NCBI GenBank assembly: GCA_946575275.1
Contig: CAMNZV010000112.1
Location: 1 to 6,016, forward strand
Length of the DNA stretch: 6,016 bases
Reading direction: 5' to 3'
From: an uncultured Clostridium sp.
Lineage (GTDB): Bacteria > Bacillota > Clostridia > Clostridiales > Clostridiaceae
The notes under the pieces were generated by a model. It made no database searches. It had not been told where the DNA came from and saw nothing but the letters and a program-made list of their open reading frames with translations. Positions 1-6,016 of the stretch are shown here, piece after piece. The position numbers were made by a program, and so were the translations under genes. Position 1 is the stretch's first letter. Each line of letters begins with the position of its first letter.

Positions 1-32
1 TATTTTTATTGAAATTATATCCAGCCACATTT

Positions 33-53
33 ATAATAATAATAATAATAATA
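33..53. repeat. ATA trinucleotide microsatellite (seven copies)
   Basis: Seven perfect tandem copies of ATA (21 bases) lie between a short AT-rich segment at the window edge and the hairpin at 51-92. Nothing confidently assigned as coding overlaps it. If a plus-strand gene does end here, the repeat would encode a run of six asparagines in the frame ending at 83-85. Length changes in whole repeat units would then alter that run without shifting the frame. Otherwise it is intergenic slippage-prone DNA. Confidence 0.85.
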
Positions 54-92
54 GCCCCTATGAATATTTTTATTATAATTCATAGCTGCTAT
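51..92. terminator. Imperfect hairpin after the small gene, possible bidirectional terminator
   Basis: CTATGAAT (58-65) pairs with ATTCATAG (78-85) around a 12-base loop. After a 2-by-2 mismatch the stem continues with ATAGC (51-55) against GCTAT (88-92), giving 13 pairs in all. It starts three bases beyond the small gene's stop. On the minus strand the tail is TTATTATTATTATT, not a clean U-run. On the plus strand the tail is TTCTTATTTTAATTT, which is more terminator-like. A shared terminator between converging genes is plausible but unproven. Confidence 0.4.
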
Positions 93-95
93 TTC

Positions 96-413
96 TTATT
101 TTAATTTAATTAGATTGTTTACATTTGGATTATTCACAAATTTTTCCTCTACTAATTTACCAATTCTTTTTTGTTCTTCTAATTTCTCACTTAAACTAGA
201 TGACACAATAATATCCTGTTCTTCATCCACCTTTTCAGCTTCAACTTCAATTATTTTTTTGCTAGCCATCTGTAAATCATGCTTAAAGTTCTGGTTTGAC
301 CTATTTTTGTCCTCACCTTCCTTTTTTATTCGAGTAGTACCATTAGCACTACTAACCTTTGAATTTTCAGCTTTAATTAGCCTTTCCATTGCTGCACCAA
401 CACTATCTAACAT
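96..413 (-). CDS. Small charged protein of unknown function, 105 residues
   Basis: I do not recognise this protein. From the ATG at 413 it is 105 residues, beginning MLDSVGAAMERLIKAENSK and ending NNPNVNNLIKLK. By hand count it has 19 basic and 19 acidic residues, so it is near neutral overall. It has no Cys, Trp or Tyr and no membrane segment or signal peptide, so it is probably cytoplasmic and soluble. The N-terminus (1-20) and the stretch at about 72-92 (SLSEKLEEQKRIGKLVEEKF) look like amphipathic helices. The middle (20-45) is polar and probably disordered. A near-ideal ribosome binding site, an upstream TATAAT, and normal purine-rich coding-strand composition support expression. The opposite-strand reading frame is low-complexity and hydrophobic, as expected of an antisense shadow. 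The gene stands alone after the YhgE/Pip terminator, so no operon partner hints at its role. Confidence 0.7.
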   Translation of the reverse strand: MLDSVGAAMERLIKAENSKVSSANGTTRIKKEGEDKNRSNQNFKHDLQMASKKIIEVEAEKVDEEQDIIVSSSLSEKLEEQKRIGKLVEEKFVNNPNVNNLIKLK

Positions 414-417
414 AAAT

Positions 418-425
418 ATCACCTC
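418..425 (-). promoter_or_regulatory. Strong ribosome binding site of the small gene
   Basis: GAGGTGAT on the minus strand matches eight consecutive bases of the anti-Shine-Dalgarno complement and sits four bases from the ATG at 411-413, with the GAGG core eight bases away. It decides the start: the in-frame GTG at 420-422 lies inside this site and so cannot use it. The site is also the best evidence that the small reading frame is a real gene. Confidence 0.8.
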
Positions 426-440
426 TACTTTAAGTTTCTT

Positions 441-446
441 ATTATA
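441..446 (-). promoter_or_regulatory. Candidate -10 box of the small downstream gene
   Basis: A perfect TATAAT on the minus strand lies 27 bases before the ATG at 413. The expected -35 region (about 463-470) offers only weak matches such as TATTTA or GTATTT. Transcription from here would give a leader of about 20 bases. The location, between the YhgE/Pip terminator and the small gene, fits an independent promoter. Perfect TATAAT hexamers also arise by chance in DNA this AT-rich, and a promoter for an alternative sigma factor cannot be excluded. Confidence 0.45.
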
Positions 447-524
447 CTTATCGTAGGATTATTTAAATACTTTATAGTAAATATAGAATTTTTGTGAATT
501 TATTTTGAATTTTGTTCATAAAGC

Positions 525-556
525 AAATGCCTATAGCTTTTATACTATAGGCATTT
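525..556 (-). terminator. Hairpin terminator of the YhgE/Pip gene
   Basis: AAATGCCTATAG (525-536) and CTATAGGCATTT (545-556) form a perfect 12-bp stem with an 8-base loop, starting 12 bases past the stop codon. On the minus strand the stem is followed by TTTGCTTTATG (counting the last stem bases), a U-rich but interrupted tail. The position and the perfect stem favour a Rho-independent terminator; the broken U-tract lowers certainty about its efficiency. Confidence 0.75.
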
Positions 557-568
557 ATTATTTCGAAT

Positions 569-2653
569 TTATTTCATTTTTAATGCTTCCATTTGTGCTG
601 TTTTTTTGCTTCCAAATTTTCTAAATACAACAGCCAAAATTTGAAAGACCACTAAGAATCCTAATAGTATTAATGAATCCTTTATTAACATTCCATAGTT
701 CATTGTAGTTGCAAAACATGCTTCCTTTAAAGCCTCTACACTATAGGTAAATGGGAAGTATGGATTTAAAACACCAAATACTTTTGGTATTAATTCTAAT
801 GGGAAGGTTCCTCCACAGGTTGTAAGTTGTATTATTAGTAGAATTATACTAATTAATCTACCTGCATCTCCAAGTAAGGTTACTAATGAATATATTATTC
901 CTACATATACTATTGAGGATAGAATTATCATTCCAAAATATAATACATAACTTGCTGGTCTTAATCCTAAAGCAAGTATAACACCTCCTAAAAGAACTGC
1001 TTGAATTACCCCAACTAATGCTGCCAATAAATATCTTCCAATAACCTTAGCAAAATTACTTGTTCCTTCTTCATAGGTTGTCATATCAACCTTTGTAGAA
1101 ATAACAAAGAATATCATAAGTCCACCTATCCAAAGTGATAAATTTATAAAATATGGAGCAAATCCATTACCATAGTTAGGTACTGGGTTTGAAGATGCTA
1201 CATCTAACTCAATAGGTTCTGATACAAATTTACCCATATCCTCAGATTTATTTATTAATCCATCATCTAAAGTAATTGCACCAGTATTAAGTTTTTCTGC
1301 AAGTTCCTTGCTACCATCATTTAGTTTTGTAACACCATCTTTTAATGCTGGTAGGTTTGATGTTAAATCTACCATTCCATTATCTAATTTACCTAACCCA
1401 GGTCCAAACTGACTACTTAATCCTGTTTTAAGTTGTGACATACCATTATTTAATTCACTTACTCCATTTTTAATTGTAGAAACTTTTCCAATTAATGAAT
1501 TTGTTCCATCTGCAACTTGTTTAGAACCATTAACATAGGTATTTAATCCAGTGTTATATGTTTCCATACCAACCTTTAATCCATCTAAGCCTTGAACTAA
1601 AGCTTCTAATTGCTTTGTTGCATTGCTATTTTGGGTACTATAGGTTTGAAGGTTAGTTAGTACCTCCATAACAGCAGGTGCAAGTTTTGTTGTATCTCCA
1701 CCTTGATATTGAACCATTGCAGTTTGTAATTTAGTTGCAATACTTGTCATTAATGCTGAAGTACTTTTTGCACTAGATATTAATGTATTTGTTCCATTAT
1801 AAACTGCTAAATAACCATTTTGTACAGTACTATATCCATTAATAACTGTTTCAGAACCCTGTGAAACACTAGTTGCGCCCTTTGATAACTTACTAATATC
1901 CCCTTCTGCTGCTATTAAGGCACTATTTAAGGTACTTGTACCATCACTTAGTTTAATTATGTTTGGAAATACTGTGTTGGTATAAGAAGTATATAAGTTA
2001 TTCATACCATTACTTAATGCATTAGCTCCATCCTCTAGAGCTGGAATATTGCTACTTAAACTATTCATACCATCTTCTAAAGCTTTGCTTCCATCTGCTG
2101 CTGCAACAAATCCATCTTTGGCTGAATATAAGCTTTCAAAAGTTTTAGTTACATATTCCTCTGAAACACTTTTAATTATAGTATTTTTAAGTTCTGATTG
2201 AACCTTTGAACATACCTGTGCTGCCAAAAAGTTTTTCTTTTCGTTACTTGTAAATGTAAGCTTTGCTTGTACTGGTAATCCTACCTTTGCACTAGTAACG
2301 TTTTTTGAAAAGTCTTTAGAAATTTGAAACTTTGCATAATATTTATCTCCTTCAAGACCATTATCTGCCTCATCCTCAGAAACAAAAACCCACTTTACAG
2401 CTTCATTATTTTTAAGTTCGCTTACAAAATCCTCACCAAAATTATATTTAACTCCATCAATAGTAAAACCTTCATCTAAATTTACTACTGCCACAGGCAT
2501 ATCTTGCATTTTCCCATAAGGATCCCAAAATGCACCTAAATATAATAAGGAATATAGTATTGGGACAATTATAATTGCAAGTAAACATACTGATATAAAT
2601 TTGCTTTTACTAATTCTTTTTAAGTCCCTTAGGGCTACTTTAAAACAATTCAT
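569..2653 (-). CDS. YhgE/Pip-family membrane protein (ABC-2-like, phage infection protein homologue)
   Basis: Integral membrane protein, 694 residues from the chosen ATG. A basic N-terminus (ALRDLKRISKSKF) precedes membrane segment 1 (about 19-40), then the family's conserved DMPVAVVNLDEG (51-62). A long extracytoplasmic region reaches about 497. It is rich in seven-residue-spaced Gly repeats of the L-x-x-G type, for example G259/266/273/280/287 and G376/383/397/404/411, which suggests long coiled helices. Five C-terminal membrane segments follow (about 500-520, 540-562, 569-592, 597-612, 658-677), an ABC-2 permease-like arrangement. Known relatives include Lactococcus Pip and Bacillus YueB, which are phage receptors, plus EsaA of type VII secretion. 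The cellular role here is unknown. No ATPase, ESX or regulator gene lies beside it. It sits between two terminators with its own candidate promoter, so it is probably monocistronic. The product is intact and shorter than Pip itself. Confidence 0.9.
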   Translation of the reverse strand: MNCFKVALRDLKRISKSKFISVCLLAIIIVPILYSLLYLGAFWDPYGKMQDMPVAVVNLDEGFTIDGVKYNFGEDFVSELKNNEAVKWVFVSEDEADNGLEGDKYYAKFQISKDFSKNVTSAKVGLPVQAKLTFTSNEKKNFLAAQVCSKVQSELKNTIIKSVSEEYVTKTFESLYSAKDGFVAAADGSKALEDGMNSLSSNIPALEDGANALSNGMNNLYTSYTNTVFPNIIKLSDGTSTLNSALIAAEGDISKLSKGATSVSQGSETVINGYSTVQNGYLAVYNGTNTLISSAKSTSALMTSIATKLQTAMVQYQGGDTTKLAPAVMEVLTNLQTYSTQNSNATKQLEALVQGLDGLKVGMETYNTGLNTYVNGSKQVADGTNSLIGKVSTIKNGVSELNNGMSQLKTGLSSQFGPGLGKLDNGMVDLTSNLPALKDGVTKLNDGSKELAEKLNTGAITLDDGLINKSEDMGKFVSEPIELDVASSNPVPNYGNGFAPYFINLSLWIGGLMIFFVISTKVDMTTYEEGTSNFAKVIGRYLLAALVGVIQAVLLGGVILALGLRPASYVLYFGMIILSSIVYVGIIYSLVTLLGDAGRLISIILLIIQLTTCGGTFPLELIPKVFGVLNPYFPFTYSVEALKEACFATTMNYGMLIKDSLILLGFLVVFQILAVVFRKFGSKKTAQMEALKMK

Positions 2654-2660
2654 AAAATAA

Positions 2661-2668
2661 CTTCCTTT
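2661..2668 (-). promoter_or_regulatory. Ribosome binding site fixing the YhgE/Pip start
   Basis: AAAGGAAG on the minus strand lies seven bases before the ATG at 2651-2653. An in-frame start further upstream at 2704 would add 17 residues (MGVFYYCNNYLLKGSYF). That site has no comparable Shine-Dalgarno sequence, and it lies within the candidate promoter and operator. The 2653 start also places the first membrane segment behind a short basic N-terminus, as is typical of the family. Confidence 0.8.
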
Positions 2669-2691
2669 CAATAAATAATTATTACAATAGT

Positions 2692-2721
2692 AGAATACAC
2701 CCAATTATGACTATTAGTCAA
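2692..2721 (-). promoter_or_regulatory. Candidate promoter of the YhgE/Pip gene
   Basis: On the minus strand TTGACT (2716-2721, five of six bases of the -35 consensus) is followed after 18 bases by TATTCT (2692-2697, four of six bases of the -10 consensus). A transcript would start near 2685 and leave a leader of about 30 bases before the ATG at 2653. Just upstream lies AT-rich DNA, including an A/T run at 2751-2765. The -35 is good and the -10 only moderate, so this is a candidate rather than a certain promoter. Its position after the aspS terminator is what an independently transcribed gene would need. Confidence 0.55.
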
Positions 2722-2725
2722 TATT
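2703..2725 (-). promoter_or_regulatory. Palindromic operator candidate overlapping the YhgE/Pip -35 box
   Basis: TGACTA-T-TAGTCA (2708-2720) is a perfect palindrome with 6-bp arms and a one-base centre. Flanking bases add three more pairs at positions 2703-2705 and 2723-2725, giving 9 of 11 matched pairs across 23 bases. One half-site lies inside the candidate -35 box, where a bound dimeric repressor would block RNA polymerase. YhgE/Pip genes often have TetR-family regulators nearby, so a TetR-type operator is a reasonable guess, but no regulator gene is in the window. The identity of the binding protein is inference. Confidence 0.45.
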
Positions 2726-2771
2726 AAAATTTACAGGTAATTGTTTTCATAAAAAATTTTTTTTTAATAAC

Positions 2772-2807
2772 AAAAAAATGCAATTTCAATAATAGAAATT
2801 GCATTTT
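2772..2807 (-). terminator. Intrinsic terminator of the hemZ-hisS-aspS operon
   Basis: The arms 2775-2787 and 2795-2807 are a perfect 13-bp inverted repeat (AAAATGCAATTTC / GAAATTGCATTTT) around a 7-base loop. Read on the minus strand the hairpin begins about 8 bases after the aspS stop and runs into seven consecutive T residues (2778 down to 2772). This is the classic layout of a Rho-independent terminator. It separates the synthetase operon from the downstream YhgE/Pip gene on the same strand. The plus side is also T-rich (TTTTATATTTG), so it could work in both directions, although no plus-strand gene leads into it. Confidence 0.88.
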
Positions 2808-2815
2808 ATATTTGT

Positions 2816-4600
2816 TTATTTATTTACTTCAATAGCTTTAATTCCAAGTTCACTTAATTGCTTTTCATCAACTATATTTGGTGCTTCACTTAAATAGCAA
2901 TAAGCATTTTGATTTTTAGGAAAGGCTATAACGTCCTTTATATTATCTGTTTTTGCAAGGAACATTATCATTCTATCAAGTCCAAATGCTAATCCTCCAT
3001 GTGGTGGTGGTCCAAATTTAAAGGCTTCAAGTAAGAACCCAAATCTCTTCCATGCCTCTTCTTCGCTAAATCCAAGGGCTTTAAACATTCTTTCTTGTAA
3101 TTTTGTATCATGAATTCTAATAGATCCTCCACCTAATTCTTCTCCATTTAATACTAAATCATAGGCAATTGATCTAACAATTCCAGGATTAGATTCTATA
3201 AGGTCTATATCTTCCTCCATTGGTGCTGTAAATGGATGGTGGCAAGCTGTGTATCTTTCCTCTTCTTCACTATATTCAAATAAAGGGAATTCTGTTATCC
3301 AAGTAAAGTTAAACTCATTTTTATCCTTTATTAAATCAAACTTTTTAGCAAGTTCTAATCTTAATGCTCCAAGACTTTGCAACACTACAGAATCCTTATC
3401 TGCAACAATTAAAATTAAATCTCCCTTTTCACCTTCCATTTTAGATATAATATTGTTCATATCATCTTCACTTAAGAATTTTGAAATTGGTGATTTAATT
3501 TCATCTTCTTTAATAGCAATATATGCAAGTCCCTTAGCCTTATATGTTTTAACAAATTCAGATAGTCTATCTATGTCTTTTCTTCCCATTGAAGCTCCAC
3601 CCTTTAAACATAAAGCTCTAACTGACCCCTTATTTTCAAGAGCAGATTTAAATACCATAGAGTCTACGTCCTTAACTATTTCAGTTATATCTGTAATCTC
3701 CATTTTAAATCTTAAATCTGGTTTATCTGAACCATACTTTTCCATAGCCTCTTTAAATGTCAACCTCTTAATAGGAAGCTTCACTTCATGATTTATAACT
3801 TCCTTAAAAACATGAGCTATAAGCTTTTCATTTATAGCTATAACATCCTCTTGTTCTACAAAACTCATTTCAAGATCCACTTGGGTAAATTCTGGTTGTC
3901 TATTTGCCCTTAAATCTTCATCTCTAAAACACTTTGTAATTTGGTAGTATTTATCATAGCCTGATACCATTAATAATTGTTTGAAAATTTGTGGAGATTG
4001 AGGCAATGCATAAAACATACCTGGATAGTTTCTTGAAGGAACTAAATAATCTCTTGCTCCTTCTGGTGTTGATTTTGTAAGTATTGGAGTTTCAAATTCT
4101 AAAAATCCATTATCATCTAAAAAGTCTCTAATAGCTTTTGATGTTTTACTTCTTATTTTAAATATGTTTTGCATATCAGGTCTTCTAAGATCTAAATATC
4201 TATATTTTAATCTTACCTGCTCTGAGGCATCTAAGCCTTCTTTAATATATATTGGTGGTGTCTCTGATTCTGATAAAATTTTAATATCACTACACTTAAG
4301 TTCTACCATACCAGTTGCCATTGTTTCATTTATAGATTCCCTTTTTACAACTTCTCCTGTAACGCTTATGCAATATTCTGGTTTAACTGTTTTTGCTTTT
4401 TCAAATGCTAATGCATTAATTTCTTCCCCAAATACTACCTGCATTATACCTTCTCTGTCTCTTAAATCTATAAATTCAAGACCTCCAAGTTTTCTGTTTC
4501 TTTGAACCCAACCCATAAGAGTTACTGTTTTACCAATATGTTCTTCCCTTGGTTCACCGCAGTACATTGTTCTCTTTATTCCATTTAAAGCCTCAGCCAT
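2816..4600 (-). CDS. aspS: Aspartyl-tRNA synthetase (AspRS), bacterial type
   Basis: Cytoplasmic class IIb synthetase that joins aspartate to tRNA-Asp. The 594 residues match the usual bacterial length. The N-terminal OB-fold anticodon domain covers about 1-108 (GWVQRNRKLGG, FIDLRDREG). Motif 1 ends near ETPIL (170-174), and the flipping loop STPEGARDYLVP is at 177-188. QSPQIFKQ (201-208) belongs to the aspartate site, and motif 2 centres on CFRDEDLRANRQPEFTQVD (224-242). The bacterial GAD insertion spans about 300-415. CHHPFT is at 453-458, and motif 3 GLAFGLDR (536-543) ends in the expected arginine. Leu38 occupies the place where E. coli AspRS has Leu and some non-discriminating bacterial AspRSs have His. 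This suggests a tRNA-Asp-specific enzyme (inference from a remembered alignment). The gene starts 14 bases after hisS behind AAAGGAAG and is the last gene of the operon; a strong hairpin terminator follows. Confidence 0.98.
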   Translation of the reverse strand: MAEALNGIKRTMYCGEPREEHIGKTVTLMGWVQRNRKLGGLEFIDLRDREGIMQVVFGEEINALAFEKAKTVKPEYCISVTGEVVKRESINETMATGMVELKCSDIKILSESETPPIYIKEGLDASEQVRLKYRYLDLRRPDMQNIFKIRSKTSKAIRDFLDDNGFLEFETPILTKSTPEGARDYLVPSRNYPGMFYALPQSPQIFKQLLMVSGYDKYYQITKCFRDEDLRANRQPEFTQVDLEMSFVEQEDVIAINEKLIAHVFKEVINHEVKLPIKRLTFKEAMEKYGSDKPDLRFKMEITDITEIVKDVDSMVFKSALENKGSVRALCLKGGASMGRKDIDRLSEFVKTYKAKGLAYIAIKEDEIKSPISKFLSEDDMNNIISKMEGEKGDLILIVADKDSVVLQSLGALRLELAKKFDLIKDKNEFNFTWITEFPLFEYSEEEERYTACHHPFTAPMEEDIDLIESNPGIVRSIAYDLVLNGEELGGGSIRIHDTKLQERMFKALGFSEEEAWKRFGFLLEAFKFGPPPHGGLAFGLDRMIMFLAKTDNIKDVIAFPKNQNAYCYLSEAPNIVDEKQLSELGIKAIEVNK

Positions 4601-4606
4601 TTTAAT

Positions 4607-4614
4607 CTTCCTTT
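4607..4614 (-). promoter_or_regulatory. aspS ribosome binding site in the hisS-aspS gap
   Basis: The 14-base gap reads AAAGGAAGATTAAA on the minus strand, immediately followed by the aspS ATG. The AAAGGAAG portion is a good Shine-Dalgarno sequence six bases from the start. It fixes the aspS start at 4600 and leaves no space for an independent promoter. Confidence 0.75.
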
Positions 4615-5862
4615 CTATCTTAAATTAGATGTAATTTCATCTATATTTTTAAGTGATACCTGAATTATTTCATGATTGTTCATGTTCTTTAATTTAATAT
4701 TATTAGAAGCAATTTCATCATCACCAATTATTGTAGTATATTTTGCTCCAATTTTATTTGCATATTTCATTTCTGCCTTAACACTTCTTCCCATATGATT
4801 AATTTCAACTTTTATTCCCTTGTTTCTTAAAGCATAGGCTAACTTAAAGGCCTCTTTATATCCACCTTCACCAAAAGCTCCAATATAAATATCATATTCA
4901 TCATAATTTGGAATTTCAATACCTTCTTTTTGAAGTGTCATAACCAATCTTTCAATTCCCATTGCAAAGCCAAAGGCTGGCATACTTGGTCCACCAAGTT
5001 CTTCAATTAGTTTATCATATCTTCCTCCACCACAAACAGTAAAGTCATCATTTATTATTTCAAAGATAGTTTTTGAATAATAATCAAGTCCACGTACAAT
5101 TCCAGGATCTACAGTATATTTTATATTTAATATATCTAAAAAATCCTTTGTTTTATTGAAATGAGTTTCACATTCTTCGCAAACGTAATCTAGAATAATT
5201 GGGGCTTTTTTTGTTATTTCCTTACATCTTTTTTCTTTACAATCCAATATTCTCATTGGATTTTTATTAAATCTTTCCTTGCAAGTTGAACATAAGTTTT
5301 CATAATTATCCTTTAAATAATTTTTTAAAGCCTCATTATATTTTGGTCTACATGTTGGACATCCTAAATTATTAATATTAAGACTTAAATTTTTTAATCC
5401 TATATTTTTTAATACTTCCATTGCAAAGGCCATAGTTTCTGCATCAATAGATGGTTCTTTTGAACCAAAAACCTCAACTCCACATTGATGGAATTGTCTA
5501 AGTCTTCCCTTTTGAACATTTTCATATCTAAAACAAGGAATAACATAATATAATTTTGTAGGTTGGGCTTCATTAAACAATCTGTTTTCAATAAAAGCTC
5601 TAACTATAGGTGCTGTACCCTCTGGCTTTAATGTAATACTTCTGTTACCCTTGTCATTAAAAGTATACATTTCCTTTTGGACAATATCTGTAGTATCCCC
5701 AACACCTCTTAAAAAAAGGTCTGTGCTTTCAAATATTGGAGTTCTAATCTCTTTCATGCCATAATATTTAGCTGTATTTTTAAAGGTATCTTCTACAAAG
5801 TGCCATTTATAACCATCCTGTGGCAACATATCTTTTGTACCCTTTGGTGCTTGTAATTCCAT
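4615..5862 (-). CDS. hisS: Histidyl-tRNA synthetase (HisRS)
   Basis: Cytoplasmic class II synthetase that charges tRNA-His with histidine using ATP. The 415-residue product is normal length for bacterial HisRS. It opens with the family's QAPKGTKD (4-11), and motif 1 lies around 30-50. Motif 2 carries [10 protein letters not shown] and then [13 protein letters not shown] (111-133). The histidine-binding segments are RGLDYY (257-262, with the catalytic-type Arg257) and CGGGRYD (277-283). Motif 3 is [11 protein letters not shown] (296-306, Arg305), and the anticodon-binding domain spans about 322-415. The insertion domain (about 165-235) is cysteine-rich: C168/C171, C191/C194, C208/C213 and C228/C231. 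That pattern could bind a metal, which is inferred. The start is the ATG at 5862, six bases after a full AGGAGG. The gene is second in the visible hemZ-hisS-aspS operon. No frameshift or missing catalytic residue is seen. Confidence 0.97.
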   Translation of the reverse strand: MELQAPKGTKDMLPQDGYKWHFVEDTFKNTAKYYGMKEIRTPIFESTDLFLRGVGDTTDIVQKEMYTFNDKGNRSITLKPEGTAPIVRAFIENRLFNEAQPTKLYYVIPCFRYENVQKGRLRQFHQCGVEVFGSKEPSIDAETMAFAMEVLKNIGLKNLSLNINNLGCPTCRPKYNEALKNYLKDNYENLCSTCKERFNKNPMRILDCKEKRCKEITKKAPIILDYVCEECETHFNKTKDFLDILNIKYTVDPGIVRGLDYYSKTIFEIINDDFTVCGGGRYDKLIEELGGPSMPAFGFAMGIERLVMTLQKEGIEIPNYDEYDIYIGAFGEGGYKEAFKLAYALRNKGIKVEINHMGRSVKAEMKYANKIGAKYTTIIGDDEIASNNIKLKNMNNHEIIQVSLKNIDEITSNLR

Positions 5863-5875
5863 CCTTCTCCTCCTA
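5863..5875 (-). promoter_or_regulatory. hisS ribosome binding site overlapping the hemZ stop codon
   Basis: On the minus strand the sequence reads TAGGAGGAGAAGG directly before the hisS ATG. The full AGGAGG core (5869-5874) shares two bases with the hemZ TAG stop and sits six bases from the start codon. The 10-base gap has no room for a promoter or a T-box leader, so any tRNA-responsive control of hisS must act further upstream or not exist. Translational coupling to hemZ is an inference from the overlap. Confidence 0.85.
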
Positions 5876-6016
5876 ATATAATGTATTTAGTAAGTTTATC
5901 TTACCTTCTGTTAATTCCTTAACCCTATCTATATATTCCTTTACATCTTTAACATTTCCAAATCTCTCTATTCTATCTTCCTCTAAAAAAACAACCTTAG
6001 ATACTGCATCAGCACC
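5873..6016 (-). CDS. hemZ: HemZ C-terminus (oxygen-independent coproporphyrinogen III oxidase-like), partial
   Basis: Only the last 47 codons and a TAG stop are in the window; the gene enters from the right edge. The peptide begins [18 protein letters not shown] and continues [17 protein letters not shown]. This matches my memory of the C-terminal tail of HemZ proteins in clostridia, where a GA-x-x-V-S/T-K segment precedes an 'RIER..NVK' stretch. HemZ is a cytoplasmic radical-SAM enzyme of the coproporphyrinogen III dehydrogenase group, acting in anaerobic porphyrin synthesis. The radical-SAM cysteine motif lies upstream and cannot be seen here. The position directly before hisS-aspS is the usual clostridial arrangement and supports the call. 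The stop codon TAG forms part of the hisS ribosome binding site, so the two genes are almost certainly cotranscribed and possibly translationally coupled. Confidence 0.85.
   Translation of the reverse strand, partial: GADAVSKVVFLEEDRIERFGNVKDVKEYIDRVKELTEGKINLLNTLY

Noticed and set aside
1..30. Short minus-strand frame starting ATG at 30 (MWLDIISIKI) and running off the left edge
   Set aside because: It has no ribosome binding site, follows the ATA repeat directly and gives only ten residues, so it cannot be supported as a gene start.
414..422. GTG start for the small protein, adding three residues
   Set aside because: The GTG lies inside the strong Shine-Dalgarno sequence that serves the ATG at 413.
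115..456. Plus-strand reading frame opposite the small gene
   Set aside because: It starts with TTG without a ribosome binding site and encodes a low-complexity Ser/Leu/Phe-rich peptide, typical of the antisense of a Lys/Glu-rich gene.
2654..2704. Upstream in-frame start adding 17 residues to the YhgE/Pip protein
   Set aside because: It has no good ribosome binding site, overlaps the candidate promoter and operator, and the added residues do not resemble the family N-terminus. The ATG at 2653 has AAAGGAAG at seven bases.
3249..3791. Plus-strand reading frame of 180 codons inside aspS
   Set aside because: It lies wholly within the well-supported aspS gene, has Ser/Leu-rich antisense composition and no recognisable domain.
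4164..4505. Plus-strand reading frame inside the 5' part of aspS
   Set aside because: It is antisense to the conserved OB-fold and motif regions of AspRS and has no domain or start signal of its own.
5409..5591. Minus-strand 60-codon frame inside hisS
   Set aside because: It is an out-of-frame shadow of the HisRS motif 2 region.
5863..5872. T-box or other tRNA-responsive leader for hisS-aspS
   Set aside because: Some Firmicutes control hisS-aspS by a T-box, but only 10 bases separate hemZ and hisS here and they are filled by the ribosome binding site. Any such leader would lie outside the window.

Overview
The window is strongly A+T-rich (roughly 30% G+C by eye). Its codon use is AT-rich, its Shine-Dalgarno sequences are purine-rich, and it carries the gene order hemZ-hisS-aspS. 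Together these point to a low-GC Firmicute of the Clostridium group. All confidently called genes lie on the minus strand, so the window is read from its high-coordinate end to its low-coordinate end.

From right to left: the last 47 codons of hemZ (anaerobic coproporphyrinogen III oxidation) run off the right edge. hisS (histidyl-tRNA synthetase) follows after 10 bases and aspS (aspartyl-tRNA synthetase) after a further 14 bases. The tight spacing, and ribosome binding sites that fill the gaps, indicate one operon whose promoter lies outside the window. A 13-bp perfect hairpin with a U-run closes this operon about 10 bases after aspS.

Next comes a separately transcribed gene for a large YhgE/Pip-family membrane protein. 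It has one N-terminal membrane segment, a long extracytoplasmic region with seven-residue-spaced glycine repeats, and five C-terminal membrane segments. It has its own candidate promoter, whose -35 box is overlapped by a palindrome that looks like a repressor operator, and it ends at a 12-bp perfect hairpin. After that comes a small gene for a charged 105-residue protein I do not recognise, with its own -10 box and a strong ribosome binding site. The left edge holds an ATA trinucleotide repeat and an imperfect hairpin. It may include the tail of a convergent plus-strand gene, but this is uncertain.

The hemZ-hisS-aspS part is ordinary housekeeping. No mobile element, CRISPR array, tRNA, rRNA or T-box leader is visible. 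I do not see a convincing new multi-gene system. The items most worth a second look are the putative operator in front of the YhgE/Pip gene, the unrecognised small protein, and the repeat-containing left edge. No gene-free stretch exceeds 300 bases; the longest are 2654-2815 and 414-568, both described below.
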